Origin: Scytonema sp. UIC 10036
GTDB lineage: Bacteria; Cyanobacteriota; Cyanobacteriia; Cyanobacteriales; Nostocaceae
Direction of reading: 5' to 3'
DNA length: 64,000 bases
NCBI RefSeq assembly: GCF_009725235.1
Contig: NZ_WJFC01000010.1
Location: 1-64,000 of the forward strand
The notes beneath the pieces were generated by a model. That model was not told the origin of the DNA and did no database searches. It was given only the letters and a program-made list of their open reading frames with translations. Positions 25,412-35,322 of the stretch are shown here, one piece after another (within the stretch, counting starts at the first letter, position 1; every line of letters begins with the position of its first letter). Made by a program: the position numbers and the translations under genes.

Positions 25412-28354
25412 CTAAAGCCAATTACCTACAAGGATAAAAGGTGCCCAGTAAAGAGGATGATTGTACTCATCTTTCTCTATAAGAAATAACTGGGCTTTGC
25501 GAAGCGCTTGTGCTCTAGTCATGTGTTCATTAAGGTTAGGGCTAGTTAAATTTTTATAGAATTCCGCCATCAGCATTGCTGTTGCAACATCCGATACAGG
25601 CCATAAAGTAGCAATGGTAGTACTTGCCCCAGAACGCATAGCTACCCCAGCGATGCCCAAAGCAGATCTTTCATCTCCTGAAGCTGTCTCGCAGGCACTT
25701 AAAACAAGTAGTTCAACGTTTCTGTTCCTAGTTTTACCCTCAGGGTTGAGTAAATTCTGGAAATTATCTATGCTAATGCTGTTATCCCCAGTATCCCCAG
25801 TTAGAATAAATGTTTGCTCTCGGTTAGAACTGAAAACACCGTGTGTTGCCAAATGTACCACATTAGGGGAAGATTTCATTTTTGCTTGAAAATTGTTTTT
25901 GGTAAATTCCCCCTCGCAAAGTGTTTTCCGATCGCATAGTATTGTAGGCAGCACTCTTACTTTCAACTTTTGAATATTTTCCAATTCTTGCTTGACATTT
26001 TCGAGTGCCTTAAATGGGACGCCCTTTACAGTGACTGCTTTACTAACACCTGCTGCTAAAATTTGTATATTTTCTGGTTTAAGTTTTTTTGGCTTTTTCA
26101 ATTGCTGACCTAAACTCACAACGATGTTATAGTTTTGAATCAGATAACGATCGCCATCGTGAAGAGCAGCTATTGGTATTTTCTGGAAGGGACGATCCAG
26201 AACAAATACTAGAGTTTGTTTTTTGTTTAACTGATGCTTTTCCTCTAAAGGTCTTATTAACCAATTATATACGTTTTGAGAAAGGCTCAAAATTTCTTTT
26301 TTATTATCATCAAGTTTCTCGTCTCGTTGAGCTCGCTCAAAAGCAGATCGGACTCGATCGGGGGTTTTATTATATATAAGTTCAGCCAAATTTTCTAAAG
26401 TTTTCTTAACTGTTTCCTCAGGAAGCTTAGGATGTGAATGATGATAGGATAATTGGTTTTTCCTAAAAAGAAGAATTTCTAAACTATTTTTTAAAATAAT
26501 TGGATAGATAACTGCTACATCTTCACCTGCATCTTCACCAATCTCTTCAAGTTGTACTAGTTTCTCTAGTGATGGCGAACAGGGTTCTTGAAAGAAGTTG
26601 TCTAGCTCTGCTAATTGGAGAGATTCCATGACAAGACGAGCTATCTTCAAGGGATTATTTAAAGATTCTTTTTGTGATTCGCCTTCCGCAGGATTGTATA
26701 CTCCCGTGATATTCTTCAGCAAAACTAGTTTTTTAAAATCAACTTCACTATCCTTATGTTGCAATAGTAATTCAATGAATTCTCGGTATACAGGTTCTAC
26801 ATTTTGACGGAAGGAGAACTGGTTATCAGCATTAGTTACTAAATCAGCACGGAGCGACTCGAGTATGTTCCACGCTTCAGCGTAAGATGCTAATGCTCCT
26901 TTAATATCTCCTGAAGCTCTCAAAATGCGTCCTAACACGTGTCTTTGATGATATAAAATTTGACGGTTATCAATATTAGTATTATCATATAGACCTAGAG
27001 CTTGGTCAGTTAATTTTTTTGCTAGAGCAAGATAGTTTTTGTCTTGTTCTGTTAACGTCTCTGCGTCTGATATTTGTGATTCATAGAGCCTAGCAAGATG
27101 ATTTAAAGCTTCTACCTGTGCTTGCTTGTCTCCCTGTTCTCCCAAACTATTAGCCTGTTGAATCAAACTATGAATTTGTGGAACCGCCTCGGATAACAGT
27201 TCAGTAATTTGTTGCAAAAGGTAGTCCTCTCTAAGATTACTCTTGAGACGAATCAGACTATTAGTAAAATTAATATATGCGTAGACTACCTCACGGATTG
27301 TCTCACGACTCTGAGGCAAGTTACTCAAACGAGACGGGATTTGGGACAACAAATTATTTACTCTCTTATTCAGTTCCTGTTGTAATTCAGGCCAATCCAC
27401 TTTACTTCTACTAATTTGTTCAGCCCACCATTCTTTCATGTCTACTAACAGGCTGAGTTGATTCAGTTCTGCCTGAATTTGTGTAATGGGTATCTGAGTA
27501 TTTGCTGCTTTGTGATAATAGTTGAAGGCTTGTTGATAATGTTTGAAGGCTTGTTTGTACAGTTTTAAATCATTTATATCGCAGTTTTCGTTATTTCTTT
27601 GATTAAGCTCTTGCTTTGAATTAATATCAAATATATCACACTTATTACGCAAAGATTTTATAATTTGTTGCTCGTAATTTAATTGATTTCTTTTTTTATT
27701 ACCTTGGGTACGTTCTATATTCCCTAAGCTCAGCAAAATTGCACCTTTTTCTTGTGGATAGTTTTCCGACGCCTGCAAACTTTTCTCTAAAACTTTTTGA
27801 GACAAATTTAGCTTGCCAAGCCGTTGTAATAACTCACCAATAAGACGCAAGCCAATTACCTTATTTGAGGAATATTCTGGTGGCTTTTCTAAAAAATTTA
27901 GAAATATCAGAGAAGTTGATTGATTATTAATTAATTTTTCACAAGTTAAATTTAACCCTGTAAAAGTTTTCAGAAGTTGGCTACATGCTTCAGGATAAAG
28001 CCCCAGAGATTGCAAAGCTTTTGCTTTGTAAATTAGAGTTCTGTTTTTGCCATCCTCATCTTTTCCATAAGCGTCTGCTGCTTTTTGCCAAACTTCAGCA
28101 GCTTCGGCAAAACGTCCGGTTTCATAGTATTTTTTACCCTGCTGTTCTAATATTGAGGCATTGGATGCTTGAGAAAGGAGAAATGAAGTTTGTTTTGATG
28201 AAATTTCTGCTACTACAGGAGAAGCAATTAAACTTAAAAGAAACGTTAATGATGCTAAAAATATTGATAGGAATTTTTGCCGTAATTTCCGCAAAAAGAT
28301 TTGTTTTAGAGTGAGTTGTACTGTATAGAAAAGTATAGACCTTTTTCTTGCCAT
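25412..28354 (-). CDS. TPR-CHAT domain protein (caspase-like), secreted or anchored
   Basis: 980 residues. A basic N-terminus and hydrophobic segment (about 25-48, FLSIFLASLTFLLSLIASPVVA) look like a signal peptide or anchor. TPR-like helices follow (about 65-530, including QGKKYYETGRFAEAAEVWQKAADAY). The C-terminal CHAT protease domain (about 640-980) carries catalytic His in VVHLATHGVFSS and Cys in VLSACETASGD, then the typical GIAGVAMRSGASTTIATLWPVSD and HPLYWAPFILVGNW end. It is the last gene of a TPS operon and overlaps the transporter gene by 49 nt. Substrates are unknown; the family includes separases and gasdermin-activating proteases. Confidence 0.9.
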   Translation of the reverse strand: MARKRSILFYTVQLTLKQIFLRKLRQKFLSIFLASLTFLLSLIASPVVAEISSKQTSFLLSQASNASILEQQGKKYYETGRFAEAAEVWQKAADAYGKDEDGKNRTLIYKAKALQSLGLYPEACSQLLKTFTGLNLTCEKLINNQSTSLIFLNFLEKPPEYSSNKVIGLRLIGELLQRLGKLNLSQKVLEKSLQASENYPQEKGAILLSLGNIERTQGNKKRNQLNYEQQIIKSLRNKCDIFDINSKQELNQRNNENCDINDLKLYKQAFKHYQQAFNYYHKAANTQIPITQIQAELNQLSLLVDMKEWWAEQISRSKVDWPELQQELNKRVNNLLSQIPSRLSNLPQSRETIREVVYAYINFTNSLIRLKSNLREDYLLQQITELLSEAVPQIHSLIQQANSLGEQGDKQAQVEALNHLARLYESQISDAETLTEQDKNYLALAKKLTDQALGLYDNTNIDNRQILYHQRHVLGRILRASGDIKGALASYAEAWNILESLRADLVTNADNQFSFRQNVEPVYREFIELLLQHKDSEVDFKKLVLLKNITGVYNPAEGESQKESLNNPLKIARLVMESLQLAELDNFFQEPCSPSLEKLVQLEEIGEDAGEDVAVIYPIILKNSLEILLFRKNQLSYHHSHPKLPEETVKKTLENLAELIYNKTPDRVRSAFERAQRDEKLDDNKKEILSLSQNVYNWLIRPLEEKHQLNKKQTLVFVLDRPFQKIPIAALHDGDRYLIQNYNIVVSLGQQLKKPKKLKPENIQILAAGVSKAVTVKGVPFKALENVKQELENIQKLKVRVLPTILCDRKTLCEGEFTKNNFQAKMKSSPNVVHLATHGVFSSNREQTFILTGDTGDNSISIDNFQNLLNPEGKTRNRNVELLVLSACETASGDERSALGIAGVAMRSGASTTIATLWPVSDVATAMLMAEFYKNLTSPNLNEHMTRAQALRKAQLFLIEKDEYNHPLYWAPFILVGNWL

Positions 28355-30117
28355 GTTCTATCCCTCGACTCAATATCAACTAAAGGAATGCCATAATCCA
28401 AGCGAGCACTAAATTTCTCACCCATTTGCCACTGCAAACCCAAACCAACAGAAACTAGAGTGTTAGGATTTGGAGCATCTCTACCAGAGCTATTCCAAGC
28501 AGTGCCAAAATCAATAAATGGAATTAACTGTAAAACATTTTCTCCATTACCTCTACTGTAAATAGGCAATTGCAAATCTCCGGAAACAAAAATGCCATTA
28601 TCACGAAATAGAGCATCCTGACGGTAACCTCTGATGCTGAAAATACCACCCAATGTAAACTGCTCTAAAGGTACAAGCGCTCTACTGGCTAGTTGCACAT
28701 CGGAACGCAATAAAAGTTTAGGAGTTATCCGTGGATTGCTAGTTTCAGAACCAAGCAAACGCAGCCATTGCATCTGTCCTCGCCATACAAAAAAACGGCT
28801 ATCGGGAGCTTTGTCATTGATTGTGGCATTAAATCCACCTATACCAAAACTAAACTGAGAGCGAGCAACAAAGACTTGTCGAAAACTACTCCGCGTCCAC
28901 TCTTGAAAGAAACGCAGTGAGGAAATACGGGTGTTTCCTTGTGCATCTGCTCCCACAGAAATGGGAAAGCCTACTCCCAAAACGGAAGTATTACTTTCTC
29001 GTCGAGCCACTGTCAAACCAAGTGCCAATTCTTGGGTGAATTCTTGGTTAGCTTTTCTCACGACTGGTTGGCGAAAGGTGATTTCATAGTTAGGAGAGTT
29101 TGACTCAATATCCAACTTATCGAATGGTGGCTCAATGATGTTATTCCAGGTGTTGCTATAGCTGAAACTGAGAGTACCATTATGTGGATTCAGGGGTATA
29201 GTATAACTCGCATCTATAGCGTTACTACCATCAGTATTGTTGTAAGCTATATACAATTTATCTCCTAGCCCAGTTAAATTAGCTTGTTCTATCTCTACTC
29301 CCCGTTTGAAACTTCCGACACTAGGATTTCTGCTATTATCAGCAGAGACGCTGACGCTTAGAGAATCTGCTTCCTTGTATTCAACTTTTAGTAAATTTGT
29401 ACCAGGATTGGTTCCCCCTGATAGTTCTGCTGATATGCTTTCAATTAAGGGATCTAGTTGTAGCAATTGTAATGCTTCTCTTAAACGTTTGATATTGAGA
29501 GGTTTGGTATTGGCTAACTCCAAACGCGATCGCACATAATTATCATTCAGCCTTCTGGAACTTTTCGCTTCTCTTGTAATCCGAATATCTTGCAACCAAC
29601 CCTCGATAATTTGTACTGTGACAACACAACCTTTGAGAGTCTGTTTTGCTTGGACAAGACAATCTTTTAGGGTTTGTTCTGGAATGTAAGCACCGGAAGT
29701 AACATATCCCTCTTTGATGTAAAGCTCGGTGATTTTAGAAGCAGCTTGGAGCAGTTGTGCAAAAGTAATAGATTTGTTGGTGAACTCTCCCAATTGTTTG
29801 CGTAAATAATCTTGGCTGAATATTCCTTCTGTGTTGCCAACAAAATCAAACCGTTTAACAGTTAGTTCCCTGGCAAAATCTGGAATTTGTTCGGGTGAGG
29901 TAGGTGCAGAGGGTGGAATTGGCAGAAATTCTTGAGGAGACAGAAGCTCGGGAATCTGAGGTTGTGAACGATTGGGAGTCACAGGAGAGGGACTTTGAGC
30001 AGGGAGAGGGGACTGCGATCGCGCTGGCAAAGATACGCTACTTATAGTCCATAATCCCAGGCTTACCACCAACGGCTTGCAAAAAAACCACAGGCTATAA
30101 GGACGTTTAACGCACAT
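28306..30117 (-). CDS. ShlB/FhaC-type two-partner-secretion transporter (TpsB)
   Basis: About 603 residues from the ATG at 30117 (MCVKRPYSLWFFCKPLVVSL). The frame is open to 30201, but this start gives a proper signal peptide and an 11-nt overlap with the TpsA stop. A Pro/Ser-rich linker is followed by POTRA domains (about 100-250, LTVKRFDFVGNTEGIFSQDYL and IIEGWLQDIRI) and a 16-strand Omp85-type barrel ending FSIQYNSL. In the barrel, IRGYRQDALF corresponds to the conserved VRGY/RGF motif of loop 6. It would export the adjacent TpsA protein across the outer membrane. Confidence 0.92.
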   Translation of the reverse strand: MCVKRPYSLWFFCKPLVVSLGLWTISSVSLPARSQSPLPAQSPSPVTPNRSQPQIPELLSPQEFLPIPPSAPTSPEQIPDFARELTVKRFDFVGNTEGIFSQDYLRKQLGEFTNKSITFAQLLQAASKITELYIKEGYVTSGAYIPEQTLKDCLVQAKQTLKGCVVTVQIIEGWLQDIRITREAKSSRRLNDNYVRSRLELANTKPLNIKRLREALQLLQLDPLIESISAELSGGTNPGTNLLKVEYKEADSLSVSVSADNSRNPSVGSFKRGVEIEQANLTGLGDKLYIAYNNTDGSNAIDASYTIPLNPHNGTLSFSYSNTWNNIIEPPFDKLDIESNSPNYEITFRQPVVRKANQEFTQELALGLTVARRESNTSVLGVGFPISVGADAQGNTRISSLRFFQEWTRSSFRQVFVARSQFSFGIGGFNATINDKAPDSRFFVWRGQMQWLRLLGSETSNPRITPKLLLRSDVQLASRALVPLEQFTLGGIFSIRGYRQDALFRDNGIFVSGDLQLPIYSRGNGENVLQLIPFIDFGTAWNSSGRDAPNPNTLVSVGLGLQWQMGEKFSARLDYGIPLVDIESRDRTWQEKGLYFSIQYNSL

Positions 30118-33100
30118 GACAGTTAGCCGCAGGTAAGCGGGAACTTTGTATAAAATTGGATGCATTAGCCGTAAGAAGGACTTCACCTTTGGTATTAACA
30201 CTTAAACCTGTGGCTGGACGTGGATACTTTATTGAGAGAGTTCGAGCGCGCTTTGTAACTTGCTCATTCCTAAGTGAATTCTCTAATTGCGGTAGTGTCG
30301 AATGTTTCTTCACAATTTCACTGCTGAGTGGTTCAGTCGGGCTGGGTGGTAGTCCACCCCGTCCAGTAATCAAAAATTGGTTGCGATTTTTCCCTTGTTC
30401 CGATGCACAAGCTTGGGCTACTTGGTTTTCAGCATTGAGGAAGCCATCTGATACGTTGGTTAGTTCTTGGTTCGAGTCAACATCTGGAATATCAATATCT
30501 ATCAGCCCGTCAAATTGAGTCCCAAGGGCAGAACTAGCAGAGATAGTGCCGGGACGAGCAAAAAGTCCTTGGGTTGCAATTTGTACATTCCCTCCTTGTA
30601 AACCAGCATCTGCTCTGATACTGCTACCTTCGATAATGGCAATTGTATCGGCTGTGATTCTAATGTTGCCACCATTCCCATTTGCACCAGCGGTGGTGGA
30701 TATTTGAGAGGTACCGCGCAGCTGCAAAGAGTCCTGAACCTGTAGCGTAATGTTAGCACCATTACCTTGTACTGTTCGCCCTGTAATTGAGCCGTTCTGT
30801 AGTCTGATTGAGCGAGCTTGTGCTTGAAGGTTACCAGATGGGGCTAAACCTCTGGCACTCACCGACGCTTCAGCATTATCTCGTATACTCAATAAGCCAG
30901 TGGTAATTTCTAAGTTACCGCCTGCTCCTGTAGCTTGGCTGGGATCGGGAATATTCGGTCTTTCCTCTCCAGACAATGCAAATAAACCACTGGGAAACCG
31001 ACCATCAGCACTGATACCACTCAATTCGATTCTATCTGAGGCATTTACAATCAAGTTACCTCCCCTACCTCCAGGATTACCGTTTTCACCCCGACCGCGA
31101 GTAGATACCGAAATCCTTGCACCATCCCCAATCACCAACCTAGCTGTGTTGACAGTTAACGAGCCACCGTCTTGAGTGCCCTCAGTAGCCGCAAACAAAC
31201 CGCTACGACTGAAGTTTTGACCATCAGGACTGACGCGAAACCCTATCAGTTCTATTAGGTTGGAAGCGTTAATGCTGAGATCGCCTGAACGCCCGGTTCC
31301 AAAACTGGTGGTCGAAATGTCTGCTCCATCAGTCACTCTTAACTGTCTGGTATTAATGGTGATGTCGCCTGAGTCACCTGTACCACGGGAAGTAGCAGCT
31401 AAAGTACTGAAAATCTGACCGTTAGATGACGCTCCAGTTATTTCTATCGCATCAGCTTGTACAGTAATATTCCCTCCCTTACCTGAACCTAGGGTAGCAG
31501 CTGACACTTGCGCCCCATCTCTGATAATTAACTGTCCGGTTTCAACAATTGTGATATCTCCTCCATTACCCGTAGCTTGACTGGGATTTGGAATATTTGG
31601 TCTTTCCTCTCCAGATAAAGCAAACAAGCCACTGGGAAATCGACTATCCACACCGACACCGCCTAGTTCTATCTCTCCAGCACGGATAAATAAACTACCG
31701 CCTTGACCCCCTGGTTGAACATTCTGTCCTCTACCACGTGTAGAAACAGACACCCTTGCCCCGTCCTGTACGCGTAACTTAGGTGTATTAATTGTTATAT
31801 CACCGCCCTTTTCAGTTCCGTCAGTAGCGGCAAACAAACCGCTACGACTGAAGTTTTGACCATCAGGACTAATGCGAGATCCAATCAGTTCTATGAAGCT
31901 CGAAGCGCTGACATCAATCTTACCCGAACGTCCAGTTCCAAAAGCGGTAACCGAAATGTCTGCTCCATCAGTTACTCTTAAATGTTTGGTATCAATTGTG
32001 ATGTTACCAGAGTTACCCGTACCACGGGAGGTGGCAGATAAAGTACTGAGCTGCTGATTAATAGTTGATGCTCCAGTGACATTCAAGATATCAGTCACAA
32101 CAGTAATATTTCCTGCCTGACCCGTACCTTCAGTCGTAGCTGATACTTGCGCTCCATCTCTAATAATTAACTGCCCAGATTCTATTCTAATGTCTCCTCC
32201 ATTACCTGTGGCTTGGCTGGGATTCGGAATATCTGGTCTTACCTCTCCAGAAGAAGCAAACAAGCCACTAGAAAATCGACCATCAGCACTGACACCGTTT
32301 AGGTCTATCTCCCTTACCTTGACAAACAAATTACCGCCTTGACCCCCTCTTACGCCACCCTGCCCTATACCACGTGTAGAAACAGAAACCCTCGCTCCGT
32401 CACGTATTTGCAATTTGGGAGTATCAATTCTTACGTCTCCGCCCTTTCCTGTTCCCTCAGTAGCGGCAAATAAACCACTACGACTGAAGTTCTGACCATC
32501 TAAACTAGTGCCAGTACCAATTAGTTCTACTATCTCAGAAGCGTTAACGGTGAGGTTTCCTCCTTGTCCTAAGTTAAAAGTGGTCACCGACACATCGCCA
32601 CCATCTCTAACAGTTAACCGATTGGTTGTAATATTTATGCTCCCAGAATTTCCACTTCCTCTTGATGTAGCTGCAATTGTGCTGAACTGACCTTTTGCCG
32701 ATGCACCGCTAATTTCTAGCGTATCAGCTTGCAAATTGATTCTACCAGCGTTCCCTACACTAGAAGTTTGTACGGAAATTGCCGAACCATTTGTCACACT
32801 CAAATCTTTGGCTCGAACAAAAATTTCACCACCGTTTTGATTTCCTAACGTATCGGCAATAATGTTCGAGCTATCTGTAAGCGCCACCCGTCCACCTTGT
32901 ACTTGGATGCTCCCACCACCAGCACCACTGACTGTGGACTGGGACAGTAATTGAATGTTGCCAAAATCATTTATATTGTTATATCCTAATGTCCAACCAC
33001 TGGCTGTAGGGTTTAAGCTGACCAGATTGTTACTGCCTACACTGCCCAGTTCAATTCGTCCTTGTGCTGCTGTCAGCTGACTACCTTCTAAGGTGATATC

Positions 33101-33697
33101 CCCACCTACCAAGGCTATGGTTTTCTCAGGCAATGTTTGTAGGTTTGTAGAACGATTGATAATGTTTGCTGGTATGCCTGGAAATTGCAAACCTAAGGGA
33201 ACAGTGACACTTAGCAGGGACGTGTTTTGAGGATTAATAGCACTGAATTCACTACCATCAGCAAATTTGATGCTACTGGCTGTACTAGCGACAAACGATC
33301 CACCAATGTTTAATGCGGCGTCGCGACCAAAAATAATTCCATTAGGATTAAGTAGAAATAAGTTGGCGCTACCGTTGGCTTGGAGCACACCATTAATGTT
33401 AGAAACTGACTTACCTGTAACTCTGGTTAGAATGTTTTGAATGTTGAGGGAATTGTTAAAAAAAGCCGTTCCACCAGTAGGGACGGAAAATTCTTGAAAA
33501 CTGTGGAATAAATGACTTCCAGCAACAGTTCCCCCATCAATAACGTTGATATTCCCTTGAGGTGTGACAACTGAATTGATAGGAAGGGTGTTATCAGGAA
33601 CTATTTGCGCCACTGTGGAATTTACTGTCATCAACAAGCACAGGGAAGAACTACAAACAAGCCAAAAAGGGAAGTTTTTCGGTATGATTTGATACAT
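30107..33697 (-). CDS. Filamentous-haemagglutinin-type exoprotein (TpsA)
   Basis: 1196 residues. A signal peptide (about 1-30, FWLVCSSSLCLLMTVNSTVAQ) is followed by the TPS secretion domain (about 35-270) with its markers GGTAFFNNSLNIQNI, NANGSANLFLLNPNGIIFG-type NPNGI motif and FVAST. The remainder is right-handed beta-helix repeat, including three large near-identical blocks marked by GQNFSRSGLFAAT, spaced about 635 bp apart in the DNA. It ends QSSRLPAANCHVR. It would be secreted to the cell surface by the next gene product. It is likely an adhesin or surface-structure protein; the ligand is unknown. Confidence 0.92.
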   Translation of the reverse strand: MYQIIPKNFPFWLVCSSSLCLLMTVNSTVAQIVPDNTLPINSVVTPQGNINVIDGGTVAGSHLFHSFQEFSVPTGGTAFFNNSLNIQNILTRVTGKSVSNINGVLQANGSANLFLLNPNGIIFGRDAALNIGGSFVASTASSIKFADGSEFSAINPQNTSLLSVTVPLGLQFPGIPANIINRSTNLQTLPEKTIALVGGDITLEGSQLTAAQGRIELGSVGSNNLVSLNPTASGWTLGYNNINDFGNIQLLSQSTVSGAGGGSIQVQGGRVALTDSSNIIADTLGNQNGGEIFVRAKDLSVTNGSAISVQTSSVGNAGRINLQADTLEISGASAKGQFSTIAATSRGSGNSGSINITTNRLTVRDGGDVSVTTFNLGQGGNLTVNASEIVELIGTGTSLDGQNFSRSGLFAATEGTGKGGDVRIDTPKLQIRDGARVSVSTRGIGQGGVRGGQGGNLFVKVREIDLNGVSADGRFSSGLFASSGEVRPDIPNPSQATGNGGDIRIESGQLIIRDGAQVSATTEGTGQAGNITVVTDILNVTGASTINQQLSTLSATSRGTGNSGNITIDTKHLRVTDGADISVTAFGTGRSGKIDVSASSFIELIGSRISPDGQNFSRSGLFAATDGTEKGGDITINTPKLRVQDGARVSVSTRGRGQNVQPGGQGGSLFIRAGEIELGGVGVDSRFPSGLFALSGEERPNIPNPSQATGNGGDITIVETGQLIIRDGAQVSAATLGSGKGGNITVQADAIEITGASSNGQIFSTLAATSRGTGDSGDITINTRQLRVTDGADISTTSFGTGRSGDLSINASNLIELIGFRVSPDGQNFSRSGLFAATEGTQDGGSLTVNTARLVIGDGARISVSTRGRGENGNPGGRGGNLIVNASDRIELSGISADGRFPSGLFALSGEERPNIPDPSQATGAGGNLEITTGLLSIRDNAEASVSARGLAPSGNLQAQARSIRLQNGSITGRTVQGNGANITLQVQDSLQLRGTSQISTTAGANGNGGNIRITADTIAIIEGSSIRADAGLQGGNVQIATQGLFARPGTISASSALGTQFDGLIDIDIPDVDSNQELTNVSDGFLNAENQVAQACASEQGKNRNQFLITGRGGLPPSPTEPLSSEIVKKHSTLPQLENSLRNEQVTKRARTLSIKYPRPATGLSVNTKGEVLLTANASNFIQSSRLPAANCHVR

Positions 33698-33810
33698 ATT
33701 AGCCGCTAGATGGTGATGACATCAGTAACTTTATAAAAAAATACTACGAAAAATCACTGAGGTCAAATAATCAAGGTAAAATTTAGGATAATTTAGTTTC
33801 GTAAAGCTAT

Positions 33811-34371
33811 ATGAAATTCCAACAACTATGCTTGCTTGGTTTGACCGGTGGGGCGATCGCACTTACTACAACCCCAACTTTCAGCCAGTCTAGCTCTGAT
33901 AGTAGTGTTAATTTCCGTTGTAACAGTAATCAAGAGATACCAACTATTGTTATTTATAACAAGGCAAAACCGAAACCAGAACCATTGATTTATTGGAACA
34001 GCAAGTATATCGTGTCAAAGGATATCGTCAAAGATTGTGAGAGCGCTGCTCAAACATTACAAAACCACTACAATGCAAGAAAGGAGTTTCTTGCAGCAGT
34101 TGATGGTGATTCATTTGCTCCTCAAACGAGAGTTTGCTTAACTGAGCAACCCGACGATTCCTGTGCTTTTAATAGTAGTAAGTTGTTGTTCATCCTCAAA
34201 CCAGAGGTTCAAGAATCTTTAGACAAAGATTTACCCGAAATTATACATCCCAATCTGGCTCAGTTAGAACCAAAAAAATTAGCAACAGCCCAGTTTAGAG
34301 CAGTTAGAAGAATTTATTACCCCAAGATTCAACCAAGAACATTTTGGCAGAAATTATTGGGGATAGTTTGA
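33811..34371 (+). CDS. COP23 domain secreted protein
   Basis: 186 residues. A signal peptide (MKFQQLCLLGLTGGAIALTT, cleavage near TFSQ) is followed by a COP23-type domain: FRCNSNQEIPTIVIYNK, then CESAAQTLQNHYN, then RVCLTEQPDDSCAFNSSKLLFIL. Four conserved Cys (about residues 37, 86, 110 and 117) could form two disulfides outside the membrane. COP23 was named from a circadian-oscillating membrane protein of a unicellular cyanobacterium; its biochemical role is not established. It is divergent from the TPS operon, 113 bp from TpsA, so a shared promoter region is possible. Confidence 0.82.
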   Translation: MKFQQLCLLGLTGGAIALTTTPTFSQSSSDSSVNFRCNSNQEIPTIVIYNKAKPKPEPLIYWNSKYIVSKDIVKDCESAAQTLQNHYNARKEFLAAVDGDSFAPQTRVCLTEQPDDSCAFNSSKLLFILKPEVQESLDKDLPEIIHPNLAQLEPKKLATAQFRAVRRIYYPKIQPRTFWQKLLGIV

Positions 34372-34396
34372 ATATTGATGTTTTACGAGCGAGTGT

Positions 34397-35023
34397 TTAG
34401 CGATCGCAATAACCAATTTGGTCTTGATTCTCGATCCATCCAGTCTCCCCATAAGAAAAATCGTATCTTTCAGGCATAGGGGTTTTGTAAAGGTCAATTT
34501 CTATCCAGATTAAATCTCTATTCCGATAAGAACTAACACTGCGATCTGGTTTTAATCTCACCATGACAATTTGTCCGCTTCTAACTGTTGCAATTGGTGT
34601 GTAGTTCTTATCGGGTTCAGGATAAACCTCATATTGTACGTTTGCTACTCCTCTGATTCTTCTGCAAGCTATGGCAATAGGTGGCTTTCCGTTACTAGGT
34701 TTTTTAGATGAATCGCAAAAATCCAGTACTTTGGTTTGGATATATCCATATTTTTCTGATTCTGGTTCAAAGACTGCAATAAGTTGAAGTCCTTTTCGAG
34801 GGGATTCTTGTAGCAAAACTCGACCACCTTTATTAACACTGCCAATTTGCTGTGATGTCGTTGTGCGTTGTGTAAACAGAGGAGTATCTGTTGTTGTAGA
34901 ACGACACCCAAATTCAGGAGGTGAATCTATTTGTTTGGGGCTAGCTTCGACCTGAGTCAATGAAGTGGAACTCCAAAGGATGGAAACAATGAGAACAATT
35001 TTTGAAGCTTTATGAGAAATCAT
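34397..35023 (-). CDS. Secreted SH3-like domain protein, unknown function
   Basis: 208 residues with a signal peptide (about 1-27, KIVLIVSILWSSTSLTQVEA). Two beta-rich parts follow. Residues about 35-105 resemble a bacterial SH3 domain (TPLFTQRTTTSQQIGSVNKGGRVLL ... YGYIQTKVLDFC). Residues about 115-205 form a second one (YEVYPEPDKNYTPIATVRSG ... ETGWIENQDQIGYC). Cys residues near the domain ends suggest disulfides. It is convergent with the COP23 gene with only 25 bp between stops. It is probably a periplasmic or cell-wall-associated protein. Confidence 0.6.
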   Translation of the reverse strand: MISHKASKIVLIVSILWSSTSLTQVEASPKQIDSPPEFGCRSTTTDTPLFTQRTTTSQQIGSVNKGGRVLLQESPRKGLQLIAVFEPESEKYGYIQTKVLDFCDSSKKPSNGKPPIAIACRRIRGVANVQYEVYPEPDKNYTPIATVRSGQIVMVRLKPDRSVSSYRNRDLIWIEIDLYKTPMPERYDFSYGETGWIENQDQIGYCDR

Positions 35024-35089
35024 AGCCTGTGAATTTGGTAGTTCCCTCGAAAATTTTTGGATAATTCTAGTTAAATTTTATGACAAGAG

Positions 35090-35190
35090 CAATGTCATTT
35101 GTCATTGGTCAAGTGTCAAGTGTCATTGGTCAAGTGTCAAGTGTCATTGGTCAAGTGTCAAGTGTCATTTGTCAAGTGTCATTTGTCAGG
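35090..35190. repeat. GTCATTGGTCAAGT-type tandem repeats
   Basis: Repeated GTGTCAAGTGTCATTGGTCAA units (7- and 14-bp periods). The reverse-complement family occurs at 38415-38545 (ACACTTGACCAATG). Confidence 0.85.
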
Positions 35191-35322
35191 TGGTTAGCAC
35201 GATTGAACCTGAAAAAAATCACCCTCGAAGGTACTCTTTTCTATCTGTGTTGCTTGTAGGGAACTCTGAAGTCTGTTTTATAAGTCTTAAAAAATCTCCT
35301 TCACATAAAAAACCTTCTACTT

